From an uncultured Flavobacteriaceae bacterium (GTDB lineage: Bacteria > Bacteroidota > Bacteroidia > Flavobacteriales > Flavobacteriaceae), in the NCBI GenBank assembly GCA_937901915.1, contig CALGUD010000075.1, forward strand, positions 1-29,432: a DNA stretch of 29,432 nt, given 5' to 3'. Shown one piece after another: positions 1 to 7,231 of this stretch. Numbering within the stretch: position 1 is the stretch's first letter; each line of letters begins with the position of its first letter. A model generated the notes under the pieces. That model did not search any database and had not been told where the DNA came from. It saw only the letters and a list, made by a program, of their open reading frames with translations. Position numbers and translations under genes: made by a program.

Positions 1-288
1 GGCGTCGTACTGGCTGCAGGCGGTTACCCAGGCCCTTATGAAAAAGGTCTGGTTATCCATGGCTTGTCCGAAGCCGAAAACCATGACGGCAAGATATTCC
101 ACGCGGGAACCGCATTGCGCGATGACCAGACTGTCACGGCGGGTGGTCGCGTGTTGTGCGCGACTGCGCTGGGTGACACAGTCGCGCAGGCGCAGCAGCA
201 GGCTTACCGGCTGGCCGCCACCATCAAGTGGCCCGATCTTCTCATGCGCACAGACATCGGCTACAGGGCCATCAACCGGGAAACCTAG
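1..288 (+). CDS. purD: Phosphoribosylamine-glycine ligase, C-terminal part (partial)
   Basis: Frame 1 is open from the window edge to TAG at 286-288 and gives the last 95 residues of a protein that begins upstream. The stretch GVVLAAGGYPGPYEKG, then VIHGL, a HAGTA motif, and GGRVL followed by ATALG is the C-terminal domain of GAR synthetase, the ATP-grasp enzyme that joins 5-phosphoribosylamine and glycine in purine synthesis. The family is usually about 420-430 residues, so roughly the last fifth is present and the ATP-grasp core lies outside. The GC-rich codon use matches the next two genes and contrasts sharply with everything after 1312. The family call is recognition from memory, but the motif string is distinctive. 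Confidence 0.92.
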   Translation, partial: GVVLAAGGYPGPYEKGLVIHGLSEAENHDGKIFHAGTALRDDQTVTAGGRVLCATALGDTVAQAQQQAYRLAATIKWPDLLMRTDIGYRAINRET

Positions 289-455
289 ACGCCTTCCCGG
301 CCCGGCGCTGAAGGGCTGCACCCACCAGCGCCACCAATCCAGAAAATTCCCGCGAGCCGGGCAATTTCAGGTCATCCTCCGGCTGTGGGCTGCGCTATCC
401 GCGTGTGACGCTTTCGGTGTACCATAGGCTCTGTCTTCAAAAATGCCGGAGGTTT

Positions 456-941
456 ATGGTGCATATGTCTGTGCGGGTTGCCCTGCTATTATCATGTTTC
501 GTTCTGGTCGTGTCCGCCTGTAGTTCCAATCCGTCCACGGACGAAACCCGGGTGAATACGAGAACACAACAGGAACGCAACAGACCTCAGTCGGAACGAT
601 CCAGGCCTTCGAACAAAGTACAACCTCAAACTATCCGCATAGACGCACCGACAACGGGCCGCAGTTCACCCACGGCCAAACCGCAATTCATTGAAAAGGA
701 TCTATTCAATATCAAGGTGTCCAGCAACAGACTGGAGGTCAATGCTACCCGTATTAAAAATCTGAAAGCGCTTGAAAAAGTACTGGGCGCCTATGATAAA
801 CCGGTCATTACCGTAGCCGCTCACATCTGTATGCAGGCGTCCGCCACGTCAGAGGTCCTGACTTTGGCGCAAAGTTACACCGACAGTCCAATTGCATTTG
901 GATCCTGGGGGAGCTATGACGACGCCGATTGCGGAATCTGA
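456..941 (+). CDS. Putative lipoprotein of unknown function
   Basis: This 161-residue protein begins with a lipoprotein signal: a short N-terminus, the hydrophobic run ALLLSCFVLVV and the lipobox VSAC, followed by SS. The mature N-terminal region is low-complexity and rich in Arg, Ser, Asn and Gln (residues about 25-65), which looks like a flexible linker. The C-terminal half is more ordered and has a Cys near ICMQAS and another in the terminal DADCGI. A GGAGG at 448-452 lies 3 nt before the ATG at 456 and 12 nt before an in-frame ATG at 465, so either could be used. The reading frame could also extend back to 405, but the signal peptide argues against that. Its 3' end overlaps the next gene by 26 nt if that gene starts at 916. 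I do not recognise the family. Confidence 0.6.
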   Translation: MVHMSVRVALLLSCFVLVVSACSSNPSTDETRVNTRTQQERNRPQSERSRPSNKVQPQTIRIDAPTTGRSSPTAKPQFIEKDLFNIKVSSNRLEVNATRIKNLKALEKVLGAYDKPVITVAAHICMQASATSEVLTLAQSYTDSPIAFGSWGSYDDADCGI

Positions 942-1311
942 TATGGACAGCTTTGCCACGCTGACGCTTTATCTGCGGAAATTCGCCGACGAGCGTGACT
1001 GGCAGCAGTTCCATTCACCCAAGAACCTTGTCATGGCCCTGAGCGTGGAAGTCGCCGAACTGATGGAACATTTCCAGTGGTTGTCCGAGGACGAATCAAG
1101 GTCACTCAGTCCCGGGCAACTGGACGCTGTGGCGGACGAGATCGCCGACGTACAGCTTTATCTTGCCCGGCTGGCCGACCGGCTTCATATTGACCTGCCG
1201 CAGGCGCTACGCCGTAAAACAGCAAAAAATGCAATAAAGTATCCCGCCGTAAAGGTGCGGGGATCCGCCAAAAAATATACTTTGCCCGATACATCCACCC
1301 ATCCGCCCTAA
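916..1311 (+). CDS. MazG-like nucleotide pyrophosphohydrolase
   Basis: An all-alpha NTP pyrophosphohydrolase of the MazG/RS21-C6 group, which hydrolyses (d)NTPs to monophosphate and pyrophosphate and is thought to clean the nucleotide pool. The signature is visible: RDWQQFHSPKNLVMALSVEVAEL, read in two parts as HSPKNL and EVAELMEHFQW (the first metal-binding EXXE-type helix), then ADEIADVQLYLARLAD (the second helix with E and D), then KYP and RGSAKKYT near the end. Two starts are possible. ATG 916 overlaps the lipoprotein and has a G-rich stretch (907-913) very close upstream. ATG 943, just after the lipoprotein stop, gives the MDSFATL start that fits the family better. At roughly 122-131 aa it is full length. 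It ends exactly where base composition changes, so the last few residues (after KKYTLPD) could be altered by the junction. Confidence 0.85.
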   Translation: MTTPIAESDMDSFATLTLYLRKFADERDWQQFHSPKNLVMALSVEVAELMEHFQWLSEDESRSLSPGQLDAVADEIADVQLYLARLADRLHIDLPQALRRKTAKNAIKYPAVKVRGSAKKYTLPDTSTHPP

Positions 1312-1331
1312 CTTTCGCCAGCAATAAAGTA
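1290..1331. other. Composition and gene-content junction (probable chimeric join)
   Basis: To the left, all three genes are GC-rich, on the plus strand and proteobacterial in style. To the right, all genes are AT-rich, Bacteroidetes-like and on the minus strand until 12762. The AraC-type ORF coming from the right loses its homology at about 1325 and ends at a stop in the join (1308-1310), overlapping the stop of the MazG-like gene (1309-1311). The 11-mer GCAATAAAGTA occurs at 1231-1241 and again at 1321-1331. Such short identity can guide misassembly or micro-homologous joining, but it may be chance. Confidence 0.7.
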
Positions 1332-1643
1332 GTAGTTAAAATGAATATTGGTTGTTTCAATATTTTCCTTTGAGCCGATACTGTATTCCAATTGCTGAAA
1401 AGGGTTGATAATTAAAAAGGCAGAGGAGCATACTTTAAACGGTTGACCGTCAATTTTGCAATCTGCTTTTCCATGTGTATTAGATAGTAATGTGAGCGAA
1501 GTTTCACTTAGTTTCTTTTTAAAATCTGATTCCGTCGAATTTACCATCAGGTTTGGCCAGACAATCTTTTTCTCATCATTGTCCTGCTCAATATTGGTAA
1601 GCCTGTTTAATGTGGTAGGGTCAGCAAATTGTCGGACTATCAT
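1308..1643 (-). pseudogene. AraC-type regulator, N-terminal sensor domain only (3' truncated)
   Basis: The 111 residues resemble the cupin-like N-terminal domain of AraC/XylS regulators of about 260-290 aa. A short hydrophilic start leads to TLLSNTHGKADCKIDGQ, then SSAFLIINPFQQLEYSI, a turn, and IETTNIHFNYYF. The INPFQ and NIHF elements are characteristic of the last strands of that domain. The protein then stops after IAGES, with no helix-turn-helix domain, because the sequence runs into the GC-rich segment. It is therefore a fragment, and its C-terminal residues come from the join. It starts 24 bp after the stop of the upstream DUF1801 gene on the same strand. Whether the full gene exists in the source genome cannot be told from here. 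Confidence 0.55.
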
Positions 1644-1667
1644 TGTTAAAGCATTTTTTGAACCCTG

Positions 1668-2060
1668 TCATTTCAGGCGTTCCAGTTTCCCTTTTCTTTT
1701 TACCAAATTTTTGTAATCCCATTGAATATCCCTGGCTTTTTCAAGCCAACGTTTTACATCGTCGTTGTTTATTTGGTTTGTCGAGGTGTAACCAATAGAA
1801 GCGTCCTTAAATTTCCCTGTGTTTATTTTGAGCTGTTCTTCATCAAAACTCGCTCCACTCCAAAAAAGTAGGCGTACACAATTTTTTAATTTACTGTATC
1901 CAACTATTGGGTTGCCGTCTAAAAACCAAACCGGGTGTGCATGCCAGATTTTATTCTCCGCTTCGGGCAAATGCCGGTTTATCTCCTGACACAATGTATC
2001 GCAGATTTTCTTGTCCTCTTCAGCTTGTGAGTTGTTATATGCCTGAATTTCTTTGTTCAT
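1668..2060 (-). CDS. DUF1801 domain protein (YdhG-like)
   Basis: A 130-aa cytosolic protein of the DUF1801/YdhG fold, related in shape to frataxin/CyaY. Recognisable parts are the helical N-terminus (EDKKICDTLCQEINRHLPEA), the core IWHAHPVWFLDGNPIVGYS, the strand NCVRLLFWSGASF, and the tail with TGKFKDASIGYTS followed by a helix ending in WDYKNLVKRK. The length is normal for the family. The molecular function of the family is not settled. Some members sit beside regulators, and here an AraC-type fragment follows on the same strand. The start codon ATG at 2058-2060 is preceded by A/T-rich DNA with no Shine-Dalgarno site, as usual in Bacteroidetes. Confidence 0.75.
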   Translation of the reverse strand: MNKEIQAYNNSQAEEDKKICDTLCQEINRHLPEAENKIWHAHPVWFLDGNPIVGYSKLKNCVRLLFWSGASFDEEQLKINTGKFKDASIGYTSTNQINNDDVKRWLEKARDIQWDYKNLVKRKGKLERLK

Positions 2061-2191
2061 AAATGCGTTTTATGAAATTTATTGTGATTGCAGGGACATT
2101 ATCGAAATAAAATCATAATTAAAAGTAGGATTTTTTTAGCAAAGAACAAGCACGGCCGTACATTTTGTACAGTACTGTTATTGTCAGAGTT

Positions 2192-2791
2192 CTATTCAAA
2201 CGGTAGGTTTTTGTAGTAATATTTTTTGTCGTCATCCGTTATTTCCCTGACTACTTTACAAGGATTACCAACAGCTATTACATTATCGGGAATATTTTTT
2301 GTTACAACACTTCCTGAGCCAATAACAGTGTTATCACCAATGCTAACTCCCGGATTAATGACCACATTGCCTCCAATCCAGACATTATTGCCTATTTCTA
2401 TTGGAAAAGCATATTCATATTGTTCGTTTCTCTTTTCGTAATGCAATGGATGCCCGGCAGTATATATTCCCACATTTGGAGCTATTAAAACATTGTCGCC
2501 AATGGAAACTTTAGCACAATCCAGGATGATTAAATTGTAATTTGAATAAAAATTTTCGCCCAGTTCAATATTATATCCATAATCACATCTAAAGGGAGGT
2601 TCTATATAAAAGTTATTCTTTGTTTTTCCTAGAAGTGTTTTTAATATTTCATCCCGTTCCTCTACTTTATTCGGATGAAGGGAGTTGAGTATATATAATT
2701 GTTCTTTGGCATATTGACGTTCGGCAAACAGTTCTTTGTCAAAAGCTTTATAGGGTTTGCCGGAAATCATTTTCTCTTTCTCTGTTTTCAT
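2192..2791 (-). CDS. Sugar O-acetyltransferase (maltose acetyltransferase type)
   Basis: A 199-residue member of the left-handed beta-helix (hexapeptide) acyltransferases, close to Maa/LacA/NodL, which transfer acetyl from acetyl-CoA to a sugar hydroxyl. The N-terminal Maa-type cap (MISGKPYKAFDKEL through about residue 55) is followed by PPFRCDYGYNIELGENFYSN, then repeated hexapeptide turns (AKVSIGDNVLIAPNV, VWIGGNVVINPGVSIGD, TVIGSGSVVTKNIPD) and the closing VAVGNPCK-type motif (here IAVGNPCKVVREI). The catalytic His is in TAGHPLH, near residue 114. The length is normal. It stands alone with its own 5' region (2792-2906). The true substrate cannot be inferred from sequence. Confidence 0.9.
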   Translation of the reverse strand: MKTEKEKMISGKPYKAFDKELFAERQYAKEQLYILNSLHPNKVEERDEILKTLLGKTKNNFYIEPPFRCDYGYNIELGENFYSNYNLIILDCAKVSIGDNVLIAPNVGIYTAGHPLHYEKRNEQYEYAFPIEIGNNVWIGGNVVINPGVSIGDNTVIGSGSVVTKNIPDNVIAVGNPCKVVREITDDDKKYYYKNLPFE

Positions 2792-2906
2792 GGGATTCTA
2801 AATTTAATAGATAAGAATAGAAGAGGGACTTTCTTAAAGTTACAAACTTACCTTGAAAAACAATGATTTCCCGGAACTTAAATTTGGTGAAAATATGGCC
2901 AGCCTT

Positions 2907-3374
2907 TTATCTGTTTTTTATTTTAAGGTCTCCTGTTATTGGGAATTGTTTTGTAATTATGTCAAGTTGACTAATAAGTTCTTTTAGTTTCGTCTGGTCA
3001 AAAGTCAATTTAAAGGTCAATTCACTACCATAGATCCCTGGATGATCGCAGGCTTTCACTTTCACTTCAAAGTGCCCAATGCCATCACCGTCTATTTTAA
3101 GTTCAAGGAATCCTTCTAAATCATTAAAATTAGCTGTTCCTTTGAGGTTGTCGTAAAGTTGAGATAACTCCTGTTGAAATTTTTCAAAGTCAACGGTCAG
3201 AATGTCTGCCGGGTAATGTCCCGAAAAATTCCCACCTTTAACGGTTATTTTTGTTTTTACCCAATTTTGGTCCCAATCAATGTCTGAGTCATATTTTATT
3301 AATTCAATGGGCTCAAGCCGGACCAGGTTACCTGCATCAAATATTTCAAAATGTATATCTTGTTGTTCAGTCAT
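2907..3374 (-). CDS. WapI-family immunity protein (orphan)
   Basis: A 155-aa acidic cytosolic protein that I recognise as a WapI-type immunity protein. The pattern is a strand-rich N-terminus with GNLVRLEPIEL, then DWDQNWV, KITVKGGNFSGHYPADILTVDF, a helix FQQELSQLYDNLKGTANF, the strand LEGFLELKIDGDGIGHFEVKVKACD, and a final helix LKELISQLDIITKQFPI. Members of the family neutralise the toxic tip of WapA/RHS-type contact-dependent toxins, and orphan copies are common as defence against relatives. No cognate toxin gene is adjacent. RHS-type genes do occur in this window, at 22098 onwards, but 19 kb away and on the other strand, so pairing is not implied. Confidence 0.7.
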   Translation of the reverse strand: MTEQQDIHFEIFDAGNLVRLEPIELIKYDSDIDWDQNWVKTKITVKGGNFSGHYPADILTVDFEKFQQELSQLYDNLKGTANFNDLEGFLELKIDGDGIGHFEVKVKACDHPGIYGSELTFKLTFDQTKLKELISQLDIITKQFPITGDLKIKNR

Positions 3375-3480
3375 TGTTGTATTGTCTTTTTAGGTTGCCT
3401 CGCATATAAGCAACTTTTATTAAAAATAAGAATTTTTCAGAAAGTGGCCAGCTACAACCCTAATGCTTTCTGCAGATAAC

Positions 3481-3505
3481 AACTAAGCATTCGTATGGCC
3501 GGCAC
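3481..3505 (+). repeat. Dispersed GCCGG motif, copy A
   Basis: AACTAAGCATTCG continuing into TATGG and CCGGCAC lies 21 bp beyond the stop of the SRPBCC gene. It matches copy B (5127-5152, opposite orientation) with two substitutions and one extra base over 26 positions. Both copies sit just downstream of the 3' end of an accessory gene. Confidence 0.6.
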
Positions 3506-3525
3506 TGCTTTTTATATAACAAGCA

Positions 3526-4026
3526 TTACTTATCCAGATTAGAAATAAAAGTTTCCTGGAAGCCTTTAATAATATTTTTCATTTCGTTTTCATTTTCACG
3601 GGAAACTTTATACTTAGAAATAAAAAGTACTTCACATTTTTTGGAAGATATTTTTTGTACTTCAAATACACCTGTATATTCCTGGATAGGCATGGGAGTA
3701 GAGAGTATAATGAATTCCATATGATAATTTTTCACATCAATTTTTGTCAATTTCTCCACAATCTCACCCCCTCCTTTAAGGTGTATTGTCCTTATAGCTC
3801 CTATTCCTTCACCCTGCACATTTACTTTTTCAATTAATTCGGGAACGAACTTTTCAGTTCCTCCAAAAGAAACCAGTTTATCCCAAATTGTAGCTGCCGG
3901 TAATTCTACAAAGCTTTTTGATGTTACTTCACGTTTTATCTCATTCATGTTTTTTCTTTTTAAGTCCGAAGTGCCTGTTTTGCAAGAGACAATAAGAATA
4001 ATTGTTAATAATGCTGTTTTTTTCAT
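3526..4026 (-). CDS. SRPBCC-family lipoprotein (polyketide-cyclase/START-like fold)
   Basis: A 166-aa protein with an N-terminal lipoprotein-like signal (MKKTALLTIILIVSC, Cys 15), then a Bet v1/START-type ligand-binding domain. The typical elements are a first strand VTSKSFVELPAATIWDKL, a helix ending near FVPELIEKV, a GEGIGAIRTIHLKGGG hairpin, EKLTKID, an EYTGVFEV strand and a long C-terminal helix (ENEMKNIIKGFQETFISNL). Domains of this type bind hydrophobic small molecules, but the ligand is unknown. A Bacteroidetes-style -7 box (TATATTTG, minus strand, 4047-4054) lies 20 nt upstream of the ATG. An internal Met near residue 27 could give a cytosolic version. Confidence 0.65.
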   Translation of the reverse strand: MKKTALLTIILIVSCKTGTSDLKRKNMNEIKREVTSKSFVELPAATIWDKLVSFGGTEKFVPELIEKVNVQGEGIGAIRTIHLKGGGEIVEKLTKIDVKNYHMEFIILSTPMPIQEYTGVFEVQKISSKKCEVLFISKYKVSRENENEMKNIIKGFQETFISNLDK

Positions 4027-4046
4027 TTTGTGTTAGTTGTAAGACA

Positions 4047-4054
4047 CAAATATA
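4047..4054 (-). promoter_or_regulatory. Candidate Bacteroidetes -7 promoter box
   Basis: On the minus strand this reads TATATTTG, matching TANNTTTG, 20 nt before the ATG of the SRPBCC lipoprotein gene. No convincing -33 TTTG is visible at the usual spacing, so this is only a candidate. Confidence 0.35.
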
Positions 4055-4107
4055 CCTGGCATTAAAAACGTGAAGTCTTATAAAAAGTCAGAAGTTTCAT
4101 TTTTCGG

Positions 4108-4983
4108 TCAAATTAAACTAACCATTCGTTTTCTGATAAGAAATTGCTTAGGTGTTTCATTATAGGTTTTGCCAAATAAATTGATAAAATGTGAAACATT
4201 TTCAAAACCTACTTCCAATGAAACCTGGTTGATGTTAAAATCTGTTGTGGCAAGAAGGTCTTTTGCTTTTTCTAGTCTTTTACTTATCAGCCATTTTTTT
4301 GGTGATATTCCAAATTTTCGTCTAAAATCTCTTCTAAATGATGAAACACTTCTTCCGGTAAGAAAGGCATAATCTTCGATTGATAATGGTTTATCAAAAT
4401 TAATTTCCATAATCTCTACAATATTTCTCTTTGTTATATTGCTTAGAGATGTGAGTATTTGCATAAAATTGTTTTTCTGGTCTGAGTTATAAAACAGGTG
4501 CAACAATTCTAATAGTTTTAATTTTGTTATTTCCTTGAAATTATTGTTGGTGTTTTCTTTATACAGTGCAAGAATACTTTGTGTGAAGACTTTAAATTTG
4601 TTTGAATATTTCATAACATAGTTAAAATTTCCCTTGCTTTGAAAGTCTTTTTTTGAATCTAAGAAATTGTTAATCAAATTATCTTCAATAAAAAAGAAAA
4701 CAGCTTCAAACTCATCATTTTCGGGTATGATATCTGAAATCATATACCGTCCCTTTGGGATAAATACAACTTGATTTTGAGAAGCCAGAAAGCGTTCTCC
4801 TTCATAATAGGTTTGAATTTTAAGTTTACCCTTTAAGACTATGGATAACACGTGGGTTGCAACATAGTGGTCAGTTTCTGTATCAATTGTATCAATGCTT
4901 TTATAAACTATACTTGAAAGTCCATCAACCATTATTTTTTTTACTTTTTCATGCTGATATAATAATTGTGGGACTACTTTCAT
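4108..4983 (-). CDS. AraC-family transcriptional regulator
   Basis: A complete AraC/XylS regulator of 291 aa counted from the ATG at 4983 (a TTG four codons earlier is possible). The N-terminal cupin-like sensor includes HVLSIVLKGKLKIQTY, then FLASQNQVVFIPKGRYMISDI. The C-terminal DNA-binding domain (about residues 190-287) has two helix-turn-helix units: SIEDYAFLTGRSVSSFRRDF, with FGISPKKWLISKRL as the linker, and INQVSLEVGFENVSHFINLF, followed by the family-typical TPKQFL. The sensor type (IPKGRY/MISDI) is like the ExsA-type N-terminal domain of many Bacteroidetes regulators. It is flanked by the SRPBCC lipoprotein (81 bp downstream, same strand), which could be a target, though this is inference. 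Confidence 0.92.
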   Translation of the reverse strand: MKVVPQLLYQHEKVKKIMVDGLSSIVYKSIDTIDTETDHYVATHVLSIVLKGKLKIQTYYEGERFLASQNQVVFIPKGRYMISDIIPENDEFEAVFFFIEDNLINNFLDSKKDFQSKGNFNYVMKYSNKFKVFTQSILALYKENTNNNFKEITKLKLLELLHLFYNSDQKNNFMQILTSLSNITKRNIVEIMEINFDKPLSIEDYAFLTGRSVSSFRRDFRRKFGISPKKWLISKRLEKAKDLLATTDFNINQVSLEVGFENVSHFINLFGKTYNETPKQFLIRKRMVSLI

Positions 4984-5126
4984 TTTTAAATACAATTTTT
5001 GCTAAAATATGGAAATATTAGGAAAGTAATGGGCAGCAGTCGGGTTGCAAGTCGTTTTGTAGAGGTAATTTTCAAAATGTTTGGTAGTATTAAGCACATG
5101 TATATATACTGTATTCACATTAGCCT

Positions 5127-5152
5127 GTGCCGGTCCATCCGAATACTTAGTT
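5127..5152 (-). repeat. Dispersed GCCGG motif, copy B (inverted)
   Basis: On the minus strand this reads AACTAAGTATTCG, then GATGGA and CCGGCAC, 23 of 26 positions shared with copy A. It begins 12 bp beyond the stop of the gene at 5164-5700. The surrounding GCCGGT...ACCGGC forms an imperfect stem. Confidence 0.6.
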
Positions 5153-5163
5153 ACCGGCGCCAG

Positions 5164-5700
5164 TTATTTTATTTTCAGAGAGTTCATAATTTCTTTAGCG
5201 GCTGGAGTCCACTCATTAATGCTTTTCTTTGTACAATTGAAGGTGCAGAGAAGAAGTTTTCCGTCAAGGTCGGTAAAAAACATCAGGTTATAAATTTCAG
5301 TGTCAATTGCAGGGATTACTAATTCCAGATAGCCAACTTTCCTTCCGTTTATCATTTTGATCCCGCTGTTTTTCCAGTCAGCAGAAGGATACATGTTTTT
5401 AAAAGCCTGAACGAAATTGTCTTTGTAAGGAGGTATGAGTTCCTGGCTTGCTTTATCTTCTGTCCAGTTGAGAGCTACATTAATTCCACCGGATTCATTT
5501 GAATAAACTAAGGAGGGGCGTCTTTCAGAAGGGTACTTTAACTCTATTAATTCCTCAGGCATTATCTCAAAGCCCTTTGGGATTTTAAGCTCCACTTTAT
5601 TATCAAGGAGTGATTTTGTTTCAAGTTCAATATTCAATGTGGAAGCTGCCACTAGAACAAATGTTATAAATAGGAGGGTGGATGTTTGAAATTTTTTCAT
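5164..5700 (-). CDS. Secreted protein of unknown function
   Basis: A 178-aa protein with an N-terminal export signal or membrane anchor (KKFQTSTLLFITFVLVAAS). The mature part begins with KVELKIPKGFEIMPEEL, a pattern seen in exported PsbP/DcrB-like proteins (a strand, a PxGF/PKGF turn, then acidic residues). It continues with a GGINVALNWTED strand, a helix ending in FKNMYPSADW, and a terminal helix EWTPAAKEIMNSLKIK of the kind that closes PsbP/DcrB-like folds. The only Cys pattern is LLLCTFNCTKK. It is the last gene of a three-gene operon and overlaps the TPR gene by 4 nt (ATGA). I do not recognise a specific family. Confidence 0.7.
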   Translation of the reverse strand: MKKFQTSTLLFITFVLVAASTLNIELETKSLLDNKVELKIPKGFEIMPEELIELKYPSERRPSLVYSNESGGINVALNWTEDKASQELIPPYKDNFVQAFKNMYPSADWKNSGIKMINGRKVGYLELVIPAIDTEIYNLMFFTDLDGKLLLCTFNCTKKSINEWTPAAKEIMNSLKIK

Positions 5701-6551
5701 CTGTTTGTATTTTTAATTGGCGCCAACATTGAAGCTGTTTTTAACTCATTTTCAATGTTTTCCAAATATATCTTGTCCATCGGATTTGAGTATGGGTCAA
5801 ACATTTTGCTTTGTCTAAGATAATGTTCTTTTGCTATTTCCAAACAGATTTTATATTCAATCTGATTGTTCAATGCTTTATAAGCAAGTGCAGAATAGTA
5901 TTGATTTTCAGCCAACTCATTAGCTTCCGATTGTTTTTTAAATACTTCCAAAGCTTTTTCATACTCATCCGTTTCCAGGTAGAGTACACCAAGGTGCAAA
6001 TAGTCATAAGCTCCGATAAAGTTTTCTTCCTCATTTAATTTAACCTGGTTTTCAATGATTCTTATAGCTTTATCCTTTTCCCCAATCGCTTTATAGCATA
6101 ATCCTTTGGCAATATTCAGGTGATACGTTCCATTTTGCGAATGTCCGATATTATGATCTACCAAACTGTCTAATTCCTCTATGTCTTTAATTGTCCCTTT
6201 GTAATCCCTGAAGAATTGATAACGGCACCAGCCCCTATATCCCAAATGAGATTTTGGATCAAGTTCTACAGCTTTGTCTATTAATTTTTTCCAGGTCACA
6301 AAATCACCACTTTTTAAATAAGCGATAGATTTTGCCCAATACGCATAGTCAAAACTCGGGTCAATGGATAATGACTCGTCGAGAATTGTTTGATATTCTT
6401 TGCTGAATTGGTAATAACCTTTGGTTTCTTCTGCTTTTTTACAAGCTTTGTATTTCAAGGTATCTCCAAAATATTTATAAGCTTCACAATTAGGCTGTGC
6501 AAAAGCACCTGAAAATGAAAAAAGCAATACTAAAAGAATGAAGTTTTTCAT
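5697..6551 (-). CDS. Exported TPR-repeat protein
   Basis: A 284-aa protein with a clear signal peptide (FILLVLLFSFSGAFA, cleavage before QPNCEAY). Tetratricopeptide-like helices follow: YQTILDESLSIDPSFDYAYWAKSIAYLKSGD, then WKKLIDKAVELDPKSHLGYRGWCRYQFFRDYKG, AKGLCYKAIGEKDKAIRIIE, DYLHLGVLYLETDEYEKALEVFKKQ and YYSALAYKALNN. Such repeats form superhelical scaffolds for protein contacts, here in the periplasm. It is the middle gene of an overlapping operon (TAATG with the gene before, ATGA with the gene after), which suggests translational coupling and a shared job. That job is not identifiable from the sequence. Confidence 0.8.
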   Translation of the reverse strand: MKNFILLVLLFSFSGAFAQPNCEAYKYFGDTLKYKACKKAEETKGYYQFSKEYQTILDESLSIDPSFDYAYWAKSIAYLKSGDFVTWKKLIDKAVELDPKSHLGYRGWCRYQFFRDYKGTIKDIEELDSLVDHNIGHSQNGTYHLNIAKGLCYKAIGEKDKAIRIIENQVKLNEEENFIGAYDYLHLGVLYLETDEYEKALEVFKKQSEANELAENQYYSALAYKALNNQIEYKICLEIAKEHYLRQSKMFDPYSNPMDKIYLENIENELKTASMLAPIKNTNR

Positions 6552-7060
6552 TAAGGTAAAAATTCTGTTATTTGTCCGTCATTTATTTTGAAAATGAGAT
6601 AAAGATAATAGTCAACAGGGATCCCATTTATATATAATATTTCCCAATTCTCAATTTCTTTGGTTATTTTAAGAAGTTGGTCTACAATGCTTTTATTAAA
6701 TTGAATTTCATTGTATTCATAATCGGATTGTAAAACCCTGAACCGTCCGGCATTTCCTTCGCAGTTTACGACAAATCTGATTCTTATATAACCGTTTTGC
6801 GTGTGGTCTGTGACGGGCTTGTATTTTTCATTGAAAGTATTTAGAATTCTTGATTTTTCACCAAAATACTTTGGGCCTTCTCCTGTATTAAAATATTGAA
6901 GGATTTTTTCATCTCCCTTACAAACCTTAAAGTTTGGATTGTCTATTTCATTATTTTGTTCAATATCCCCAACCCAACGCAAATATTCTTTTTTCTCTTT
7001 AGTTTGACAACTTGCAAGAACAAAAATTAAAGATGAGATAATGGTTAATGTTTTTTTCAT
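6551..7060 (-). CDS. Lipoprotein with TonB C-terminal-like domain
   Basis: A 169-residue lipoprotein (MKKTLTIISSLIFVLASC, lipobox LASC). The C-terminal half resembles the TonB C-terminal fold: NGYIRIRFVVNCEGNAGRFRVLQSD, a helix around FNKSIVDQLLKI, an NWEILYINGIPVDYYLYLIFKI strand and a terminal INDGQI. In Bacteroidetes, similar TonB_C-like domains occur in lipoproteins with no TonB function. No ExbB/ExbD-contacting transmembrane helix is present, so it is unlikely to be an energy transducer. It is the first gene of the operon that continues with the TPR protein and the secreted protein; the stop overlaps the next start as TAATG. Confidence 0.65.
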   Translation of the reverse strand: MKKTLTIISSLIFVLASCQTKEKKEYLRWVGDIEQNNEIDNPNFKVCKGDEKILQYFNTGEGPKYFGEKSRILNTFNEKYKPVTDHTQNGYIRIRFVVNCEGNAGRFRVLQSDYEYNEIQFNKSIVDQLLKITKEIENWEILYINGIPVDYYLYLIFKINDGQITEFLP

Positions 7061-7231
7061 TAGAATTTTGAAATGGCTTACAAGCTGTAATTAATGATTA
7101 AAGCTGCCTCATCGGTGAAAAAATTGATTTTTTTAAAAATAAATTTTAAGGAAAATTAACAACAACCATGCCGTAAGATGTTTTTGTGGGTATTTATAGA
7201 TGTTGGCTTCCATGTAATAAGGTATGCCATA

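Noticed and set aside
38..427. 129-codon frame at the left edge
   Set aside because: It overlaps the clear PurD frame out of phase and has the Arg/Ser/Pro-rich composition of a GC-rich shadow frame.
2907..3374. WapI immunity protein as partner of the RHS genes at 22098-29432
   Set aside because: They are 19 kb apart on opposite strands, and immunity genes normally follow the toxin end directly, which lies outside the window.
6551..7060. TonB energy transducer
   Set aside because: The protein is a lipoprotein without the N-terminal TM helix and Pro-rich spacer that TonB needs.
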